Origin: Acidobacteriaceae bacterium
Lineage (GTDB): Bacteria > Acidobacteriota > Terriglobia > Terriglobales > SbA1
Length of the DNA: 6,047 nucleotides
NCBI GenBank assembly: GCA_003136335.1
Contig: PLEA01000560.1
Span: 1,473 to 7,519 of the forward strand
Reading direction: 5' to 3'
Made by a program: the position numbers and the translations under genes. Positions 1 to 3,666 of the stretch are shown here, in pieces. A model generated the notes under the pieces. It was not told where the DNA came from. It was given only the letters and a program-made list of their open reading frames with translations, and did not search any database. Positions within the stretch are counted from its first letter, which is position 1. Every line of letters starts with the position of its first letter.

Positions 1-61
1 CCGCAGCCTTCTCCAGCGCCGCCGCCGAATAATCCGTAAGTTTGGGAACGGTATATGCCAC
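1..61 (-). CDS. pheS: Probable phenylalanine-tRNA ligase alpha subunit, 5' end only
   Basis: Partial gene running off the left edge of the window. It opens with GTG at 61-59 and gives MAYTVPKLTDYSAAALEKAA. This is the first start codon after an in-frame TGA at about 107-105; no ATG is available in that interval, and only a weak GGATC lies upstream as a possible ribosome site. Twenty residues are too few for a domain call. The assignment rests mainly on gene order, since infC-rpmI-rplT is commonly followed by pheS-pheT, and partly on the helical, Ala-rich N-terminus, which suits the coiled-coil arm of the alpha subunit. If correct, the product charges tRNA-Phe as an alpha2-beta2 enzyme. It lies 163 nt downstream of rplT, with repeat DNA in between. 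Another translation-related gene is possible. Confidence 0.5.
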   Translation of the reverse strand, partial: MAYTVPKLTDYSAAALEKAA

Positions 62-101
62 GATGATCCGAACGCTAACGAAAGAAACGTCTAGAAAGAA
101 T

Positions 102-159
102 TGTCATCCCGAGCGAAGCGAGGGTGCCCCGTCCTTGTCCCTGGAGAGACAGGGCGGGG
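102..159. repeat. Dispersed palindromic repeat, rplT-pheS spacer
   Basis: Positions 102-124 contain a mirror-symmetric core GAGCGAAGCGAG between CCC and GGG arms. The next segment, 127-159, can fold: CCCCG 127-131 pairs with CGGGG 155-159, enclosing CCCTG 139-143 paired with CAGGG 150-154 around GAGAGA. A related copy occurs at 1068-1096 with changed but still complementary arms. Read as protein it gives the 'CHPERSEG' string that I associate with acidobacterial spacer ORFs. I see no coding role. A further 7-bp inverted repeat, GATTTCG 159-165 and CGAAATC 179-185, follows it. Confidence 0.6.
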
Positions 160-202
160 ATTTCGACTCTCACGGAAACGAAATCAGAAAAGTGTGCACC
201 TC

Positions 203-223
203 GGAAGCCGGAAGCCGAAAGCC
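203..223. repeat. 7-bp-period tandem array (GGAAGCC), 3 units
   Basis: Three consecutive heptamers: GGAAGCC twice, then the variant GAAAGCC. It begins one base beyond the rplT stop codon (225-227). The same word on the opposite strand occurs in the 4744-4771 array inside mtaB. Confidence 0.7.
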
Positions 224-224
224 C

Positions 225-590
225 CTACGCTGCCCCGCTAATCGCGCCCTTAGCCTGCGTAGCCAGACTAGAAAACCCTGCCGGATCTTTCACCGCCAGG
301 TCCGCCAGAATCTTGCGGTCCAGTTCGATCCCCGCAACCTTCAGCCCGTGGATGAACTGGTTGTAGCTCATCCCATTCAGCTTGGCGGCCGCCCCGATGC
401 GCACGATCCACAGCGAGCGGAACTGCCGCTTGCGCTGCTTGCGTCCCGAGTAGGCAAACTTCAGCCCGCGCTCCACCGCTTCTTTCGCGGAACGGTAAAG
501 CTTCGACTTGGTTAGGAAATACCCGCTCGCGCGGTCAAGTATCTTTTTGCGTTTGGCGCGGCGTTTGCTTCCGCGTTTTACACGAGGCAT
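225..590 (-). CDS. rplT: 50S ribosomal protein bL20
   Basis: Encodes a 121-residue protein of normal length for bL20, the 23S rRNA-binding protein needed early in large-subunit assembly. The N-terminus [19 protein letters not shown] is the very basic extended tail of the family. It is followed by the conserved [20 protein letters not shown] and the globular part with [28 protein letters not shown] (about residues 58-85). ATG at 590-588 is preceded by AAGGAG with a 7-nt spacer. It is third in the operon after infC and rpmI, 196 nt downstream of rpmI, a gap filled by a large hairpin-forming repeat. In other bacteria bL20 represses its own operon by binding the leader mRNA; I could not identify such an operator here. 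Confidence 0.97.
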   Translation of the reverse strand: MPRVKRGSKRRAKRKKILDRASGYFLTKSKLYRSAKEAVERGLKFAYSGRKQRKRQFRSLWIVRIGAAAKLNGMSYNQFIHGLKVAGIELDRKILADLAVKDPAGFSSLATQAKGAISGAA

Positions 591-686
591 TGTGATTCTC
601 CTTTTTTATTTCCAGGTACTCGGCGGCTGGAGGCAAGGACGATTCGCCATGGCGGCAATCTCTGGCCTCTTCACACACCCGAAGCA

Positions 687-778
687 ATTGCTGATTGATG
701 ATTTTTGATTGCTGATTGCTGATTGAAAAGCCGCGCAGGACAAGGTTTTCAATCAACAATCAGCAATCACACAATCAA
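687..778. repeat. Inverted pair of 7-bp-period arrays forming a 24-bp hairpin
   Basis: Left arm 687-725 reads as ATTG-initial heptamers in strict 7-bp phase: ATTGCTG, ATTGATG, ATTTTTG, ATTGCTG, ATTGCTG and a final ATTG. Right arm 750-778 is made of CAATCAN heptamers on the same strand, the reverse complement of the left-arm words, with one phase slip near 771. Positions 706-729 pair with 746-769 at 23 of 24 positions; the only mismatch is 719 with 756. The loop is 730-745. It lies in the rpmI-rplT spacer, so it would be present in the operon mRNA. It has no U tract placed as in an intrinsic terminator. A role in RNA processing or in uncoupling rplT from rpmI is possible but only inferred. Confidence 0.85.
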
Positions 779-786
779 CCATGCTC

Positions 787-984
787 CTACTGGTACGGAA
801 TCATGCGCTTCACTTTGCGCTTATCTCCGTCGCTCACCAGCGCCGGCGATCCTAGATTCCGCTTCCGTTTCTTGCTTTTCGACGTCAGAATGTGCCGCAG
901 GTGCGACCGCCCCCGCTTCACCTTCCCCGTCCCGGTTACCTTGAAGCGCTTGGCGGCGCCCTTGTGCGTTTTCAATTTCGGCAT
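787..984 (-). CDS. rpmI: 50S ribosomal protein bL35
   Basis: Encodes 65 residues, the usual bL35 size, with the hallmark start [25 protein letters not shown] and the central H(L)[15 protein letters not shown] segment. The protein is strongly basic throughout and sits deep in the large subunit against 23S rRNA. ATG at 984-982 follows AAGGA with a 4-nt spacer, a strong and close ribosome site. It lies 117 nt downstream of infC and upstream of rplT, in the conserved infC-rpmI-rplT order. The infC-rpmI spacer carries two separate repeats. Confidence 0.97.
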   Translation of the reverse strand: MPKLKTHKGAAKRFKVTGTGKVKRGRSHLRHILTSKSKKRKRNLGSPALVSDGDKRKVKRMIPYQ

Positions 985-1004
985 AAAGTCCTTAAAAACT
1001 GCGG

Positions 1005-1025
1005 TCAGCTCTCAGCTGTCAGTTA
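1005..1025. repeat. 7-bp-period tandem array (TCAGCTC), 3 units
   Basis: Three heptamers in phase: TCAGCTC, TCAGCTG and the diverged TCAGTTA. It lies in the infC-rpmI spacer, about 20 nt upstream of the rpmI start codon as transcribed. The words differ from the other arrays, but the 7-bp period is the same. Confidence 0.6.
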
Positions 1026-1067
1026 AATTTCATTCTCGCAATGTCAGAGGACCGCCCAGATGAGACT

Positions 1068-1096
1068 TGTCATTCCAAGCGCAGCGAGGAATCTGT
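1068..1096. repeat. Dispersed palindromic repeat, infC-rpmI spacer
   Basis: Starts TTGTCATTCC, then AAGCGCAGCGA, then GGAATCTG. The TTCC/GGAA arms are complementary around the core. It is a diverged relative of the 102-124 copy, sharing TGTCAT and the AGCG-AGCGAG core, but the arms have changed from CCC/GGG to TTCC/GGAA on both sides. It ends 5 nt from the infC stop codon. Confidence 0.6.
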
Positions 1097-1101
1097 CGTC
1101 C

Positions 1102-1704
1102 CTATGACGCGGGTTTAGCAACCTGCACCGCAGGCGCGCTGGGCGCACTCTGCGCCGCAGCCTTGTGCTTCTCTTTCTCCCGTTCCTTCTCCGTCTTCTT
1201 AGGCGCCAATATCGCATGCAAAGTATTTCCTTCTTGGCGGGGACGGAATTCTACTATGCTGTGCGGTTCTACGTCTTTGATCAGGCGCTCCAGGATCTGG
1301 CGGCCCAGGCTGGTGCGGGTCATTTCGCGTCCGCGGAAGAAGATGGTTGCCTTGACCTTGTCGCCTTCATCCAGAAAACGGAGTACGTGATTCTTTTTGG
1401 TTTCGTAATCGTGGTCGTCCACGTTGATGCGGAACTTGACCTCTTTTACGGTGATCGTTTTCTGGTGTTTCTTGGCTTCGCGCTCTTTCTTTTCCTGCTG
1501 GTAGAGATACTTCCCGTAGTCCATGATGCGGCACACGGGAGGCTGCGCGGTGGGCGAAATCTCAACTAAATCCAGATTTTGTTCGCGGGCTTTTTTGATG
1601 GCTTCGTAGGGTGGCATGATGCCAAGCTGCTGCCCATCGTCATCAATCACGCGGATTTCGCGCGCCCGAATGCGATCGTTGGTGCGGATAAAACGCTTAT
1701 CGAT
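1102..1704 (-). CDS. infC: Translation initiation factor IF-3, AUC start
   Basis: Encodes 200 residues. The IF3 N-domain (about 4-75) is clear from RFIRTNDRIRAREIRVID, GIMPPYEAIKKAREQNLDLVEI and PPVCRIMDYGKYLYQQEKK. A Lys-rich linker leads to the C-domain (about 84-170) with VKEVKFRINVDDHDYETK and IFFRGREM. IF3 binds the 30S subunit, checks the start codon and initiator tRNA, and prevents early 50S joining. No ATG, GTG or TTG lies between the upstream in-frame TAG (1722-1720) and a GTG at 1650 that would remove the conserved N-terminus. The start is therefore ATC at 1704-1702, 5 nt after a perfect GGAGG (1714-1710). A rare start fits known infC autocontrol (AUU in E. coli). The roughly 30-residue tail of Lys, Glu, Ala and Pro makes it longer than the 180-residue E. 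coli protein. First gene of the operon. Confidence 0.96.
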   Translation of the reverse strand: MDKRFIRTNDRIRAREIRVIDDDGQQLGIMPPYEAIKKAREQNLDLVEISPTAQPPVCRIMDYGKYLYQQEKKEREAKKHQKTITVKEVKFRINVDDHDYETKKNHVLRFLDEGDKVKATIFFRGREMTRTSLGRQILERLIKDVEPHSIVEFRPRQEGNTLHAILAPKKTEKEREKEKHKAAAQSAPSAPAVQVAKPAS

Positions 1705-1740
1705 AGAATCCTCCGTGCTCTAAACGACTGAGAATAAAGA

Positions 1741-1769
1741 ATTATAGCATGACGATTCGGGTTGGTTAG
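1741..1769 (-). promoter_or_regulatory. Extended -10 promoter of the infC operon
   Basis: On the minus strand TGCTATAAT carries a consensus TATAAT (1746-1741) preceded by TG at the extended -10 position. At 17-bp spacing the -35 hexamer is only CTAACC (1769-1764), 3 of 6 matches, which an extended -10 can tolerate. Transcription would start near 1734, leaving a leader of about 30 nt before the infC AUC. That leaves little room for a long leader-type operator. Confidence 0.6.
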
Positions 1770-1872
1770 TCCAGTCATCCTCGCGGGAACGACTGAATCT
1801 CGCGGTTACCATGCGAAAATGAGTACTGAACGCCACATTGCAAAAGTTCTGATACTCGAGGTCCCGACTGCC

Positions 1873-2142
1873 ATGTGCAGAAATATTAAAACCCTGTTCA
1901 ACTTCGACCCACCTGTGACCGACGACGAAGTCCGCGCCGCTTCGCTCCAGTTTGTCCGAAAAATCACCGGCTTCAATAAGCCGTCCAAGGCCAATGAAGC
2001 CTCGTTCCTGGCTGCGGTCGAGGAAGTGGCTGCGATCTCGACCCGCCTTCTGCGCTCCCTGGAAACTACCGGCCTACCCAGGAATCGAGATATAGAGGCC
2101 GCCAAAGCAAAAGCACGCGCGCCGGAAAGGTTTGGGAGTTGA
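1873..2142 (+). CDS. DUF2277 family protein, function unknown
   Basis: Encodes 89 residues starting MCRNIKTLFNFDPPVT, the typical start of the DUF2277 family as I know it, followed by the conserved LQFVRKITGFNKPSKANEASF (about 22-42) and a helical C-terminal half ending in AAKAKARAPERFG. ATG at 1873 is chosen because the family begins at MCRN; the frame is open further upstream (another ATG at 1819) but those residues lie in spacer DNA. A weak GAGG (1858-1861) is 11 nt upstream. The product is probably small, soluble and mostly alpha-helical, without signal peptide or membrane segment. It is divergent from the infC operon. I know of no established function for the family. Confidence 0.85.
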   Translation: MCRNIKTLFNFDPPVTDDEVRAASLQFVRKITGFNKPSKANEASFLAAVEEVAAISTRLLRSLETTGLPRNRDIEAAKAKARAPERFGS

Positions 2143-2272
2143 GGGAACGTCTTCGACCTTTTCGTGGTTTTCACAGGTTCAATGTTTGGGTGGTCTACGG
2201 TATGTAGGGTATCGTACTCTGCGAGAAAATCAGGCAACATATGGTGCAGAGCCACTCGCGCGCTCTTTTTCT

Positions 2273-2467
2273 ATGCCTTTGCGCCGCGTCGATGACCGAA
2301 TCCGCCGCCTCAGCGATGAGCTAATCGAAGCACCCGAGGAACGGCTGGAAACAATTCTGGAGAAATTGCTGGCTGCCATCCACGAGAAGATGGAACGTCT
2401 CAGAGGGCTTGCCACGAACCGGTTGCTCGGTGGCCGGCATCCCGAAGAGCGGCGAGCCTCGCAGTAG
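2273..2467 (+). CDS. Small helical hypothetical protein
   Basis: Encodes 64 residues from ATG 2273 (MPLRRVDDRIRRLSDELIEAPEERLETILEKLLAAIHEKMERL). The frame is open upstream to 2132, but that part does not look protein-like. No clear ribosome site precedes 2273. The sequence predicts two amphipathic helices rich in Arg, Glu and Leu; no enzyme motif, signal peptide or membrane span is seen. Its core aligns with the next gene (2642-2794): R-I/M-xx-L-S/C-D/E at the start and an Lxxxxx-EKxxRL end, with one gap. The last residues, GGRHPEERRASQ, come from DNA (2438-2458) resembling the 102-124 repeat, so the natural C-terminus may have been replaced. I do not recognise a function. Confidence 0.5.
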   Translation: MPLRRVDDRIRRLSDELIEAPEERLETILEKLLAAIHEKMERLRGLATNRLLGGRHPEERRASQ

Positions 2468-2583
2468 CGCGGCCCTGTTTCCGGACGCAATCCAATTTTT
2501 GACGTTGCATCTAAATGTCCTTTGTTTCACGGTCTTGTCCCGGCTTCGGTAATCTGCCCTACAAAGAACCAAGGATTCTCCTG

Positions 2584-2612
2584 TTGACGTCAGTGTTCCT
2601 GATGGATAAATA
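2584..2612 (+). promoter_or_regulatory. Possible promoter of the 2642 small gene
   Basis: TTGACG at 2584-2589 matches the -35 consensus at 5 of 6 positions. After 17 bp comes TAAATA (2607-2612), an A/T-rich but poor -10. The start would fall about 23 nt before the ATG at 2642. Suggestive only. Confidence 0.35.
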
Positions 2613-2641
2613 TTCTTTCGCGAAGTCATTCTCGAGGCCCC

Positions 2642-2794
2642 ATGACCCCTGACGAACGAGAACGCATGCACATCCTGTGTGAGCGGATCGCGAAAGAACA
2701 AGACAGCGACAAGTTCGTAAAACTGGTGCAGGAGCTCAACGACCTCCTGGAGCACAAGGAGCAACGGCTGAAAGATTCTTCAAAGAACGCATGA
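2642..2794 (+). CDS. Small helical hypothetical protein
   Basis: Encodes 50 residues (MTPDERERMHILCERIAKEQDSDKF, then VKLVQELNDLLEHKEQRLKDSSKNA). ATG at 2642 has a GAGG 4 nt upstream and a possible promoter at 2584-2612. The sequence predicts a helix-turn-helix pair with regular Leu and Ile spacing, so a small helical hairpin or coiled coil, probably cytoplasmic. The core matches the preceding small gene over about 35 residues, including the closing EHKEQRL versus EKMERL, so the two look like members of one family. One Cys (residue 13) sits where the neighbour has Ser. Acidobacterial genomes seem to carry many proteins of this general pattern, but I know no function. The short length, biased composition and plausible start favour a real gene. 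Confidence 0.6.
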   Translation: MTPDERERMHILCERIAKEQDSDKFVKLVQELNDLLEHKEQRLKDSSKNA

Positions 2795-3102
2795 TTAAGA
2801 GCGTTCGTTCACGCAGCGAAATGTTTGCCAAAGCCGAAATCGTGAGGTTCGGCTTTCTGGTGCTGTTCACCGGCGCGGACCCGCGCTCTTCCTCCCACTC
2901 CTGCGCAACAAGTGCCACGCCTCCTCATACCGCGCATACTTCTGCTTCTTCATTCCCGGCGCCACTCGAATATTGCTCTTCAACCGCAGCACCACTCGCG
3001 ACGGCAGAATGAGCCACGTTTTCTTCTGCAGTCCGTAGATCGCAAAAAAAATCTACCTCCCGTGGCGCAATTACCAGCCCAGGATTTTCCGCTAGTGTTT
3101 GT
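2795..3102. other. Spacer without a convincing gene
   Basis: About 300 bp between the small plus-strand gene and the caspase-like gene. Plus-strand frames give Ser/Ala/Pro-rich strings of the kind expected from antisense of GC-rich coding DNA. Minus-strand 2867-3052 is open and coding-like (listed separately). An A8 run lies at 3044-3051. The left part (2795-2866) shows nothing I can name. Loss of an older minus-strand gene would explain the composition. Confidence 0.5.
2867..3052 (-). pseudogene. Possible remnant of an unidentified gene
   Basis: An open minus-strand frame of 61 codons that includes KKTWLILPSRVVLRLKSN and VAPGMKKQKYARYEEAWHLL and ends at TGA 2869-2867. The codons strongly prefer G in third position, as in genuine minus-strand genes here, and the peptide is balanced in composition rather than Ser/Pro-rich. 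There is no good start: the frame opens at ATT 3052 after a TAG, beside a T8 run on this strand, with GGAGG only 3 nt before it; GTG 2995 or ATG 2953 would give much shorter products. It may be a decayed gene whose upstream part was lost, or a very small gene with an unusual start. No family recognised. Confidence 0.25.
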
Positions 3103-3603
3103 GTGGATGTCTTTGATAAGAGCTTGTCGGGTTTAGAGGCCACTGACATTGCGAACGCTGGCGGACATCCTCTGGTCATTGGGGGTGCGAGTAACGGAGT
3201 GGAGGCTGCGCTGAACATGATCGTGTCTTCCGTGCGAAGCGGCAGCGTTTTTCTGCTGCGCTTTCACGGTCACGGAGCGCCGGGAGTGGCCGGGATTTCG
3301 TTCGGCCAGGGGGGCGTCGGGTTCGGGGAAAGAGCCGACATCGACAACGCTGATTTCGCTGAGATCCGTCCAGCGCTGGCGCGGTTAAGGCCGATTTTTG
3401 GCCCTTATGGGAACGTGCAATTCATGCACTGCGAAACCGGGAGTGTCCGAAGGGCAAGGCGCTACTTCGGTCGGTGGCGGATGCCCTGGGCCGTGCCGGC
3501 TACTGCGGCGGTGCATCTTCAATACGGAGGCGGAACATCCACCTGCCGATTCGAGGGTCCTGCCAACAGCGCGTTTCCGAGCGGGATCTGGCTGCGGCAG
3601 TAG
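3103..3603 (+). CDS. Caspase-fold-like (DUF4347-like) protein with two compensating frameshifts
   Basis: Encodes 166 residues from GTG 3103, the first start codon in a frame open from 3013; no ribosome site is visible, so the 5' end may be damaged. FLLRFHGHGAPG (His at about 57) and VQFMHCETG (Cys at 110) follow strands in the order of the His-Cys dyad of caspase-like folds, and the HG-APG and YGGG-RFEGP patterns recall DUF4347 domains. Assignment is from memory of motifs, not a search. Residues 114-130 (SVRRARRYFGRWRMPWA) look out of frame: the other frame from 3450 to 3491 reads KGKALLRSVADALG, which joins smoothly to VPATAAVHLQYGGG in the original frame. That implies a 1-nt loss near 3441-3449 and a 1-nt gain near 3489-3492. 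The segment follows the putative catalytic Cys, so function is doubtful. No signal peptide or membrane span. Confidence 0.55.
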   Translation: MDVFDKSLSGLEATDIANAGGHPLVIGGASNGVEAALNMIVSSVRSGSVFLLRFHGHGAPGVAGISFGQGGVGFGERADIDNADFAEIRPALARLRPIFGPYGNVQFMHCETGSVRRARRYFGRWRMPWAVPATAAVHLQYGGGTSTCRFEGPANSAFPSGIWLRQ

Positions 3604-3666
3604 TGCCTGGCGCGGCCTGACTTCGCGGGTGTGTGCGCTGCCTGAGCCTTCAACGGCGAGAGAAAA

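Noticed and set aside
42..515. Plus-strand ORF of 157 codons over the pheS start, spacer and rplT
   Set aside because: It consists of a translated repeat ('CHPERSEG') followed by antisense of rplT, with no conserved protein content.
687..778. CRISPR-like or iteron-like interpretation of the heptamer arrays
   Set aside because: Units are only 7 bp, contiguous without spacers, and diverged; no cas or replication initiator gene is present.
687..778. Intrinsic terminator between rpmI and rplT
   Set aside because: The stem is A/T-rich and no U tract follows it on the minus strand; rplT needs to be transcribed from the same operon.
1165..1569. Long plus-strand ORF (134 codons) opposite infC, with Leu/Phe-rich hydrophobic stretches
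   Set aside because: It is the antisense shadow of infC; its composition follows from the complement of Lys/Glu codons, and infC is unmistakable.
1774..1803. Third copy of the TGTCAT palindromic repeat upstream of the DUF2277 gene
   Set aside because: Only GTCATCC and a later AATCTC resemble the family; the core and pairing arms are not convincing.
1806..2255. Minus-strand ORF opposite the DUF2277 gene
   Set aside because: The plus-strand frame matches the known MCRNI-start family; the minus frame is Arg/Ser-rich and lacks recognisable motifs.
2791..3012. Plus-strand ORF overlapping the end of the 2642 gene by ATGA, suggesting coupled translation
   Set aside because: The peptide becomes a Ser/Ala/Pro/Thr-rich string typical of antisense reading, and a better coding-like frame lies on the other strand.
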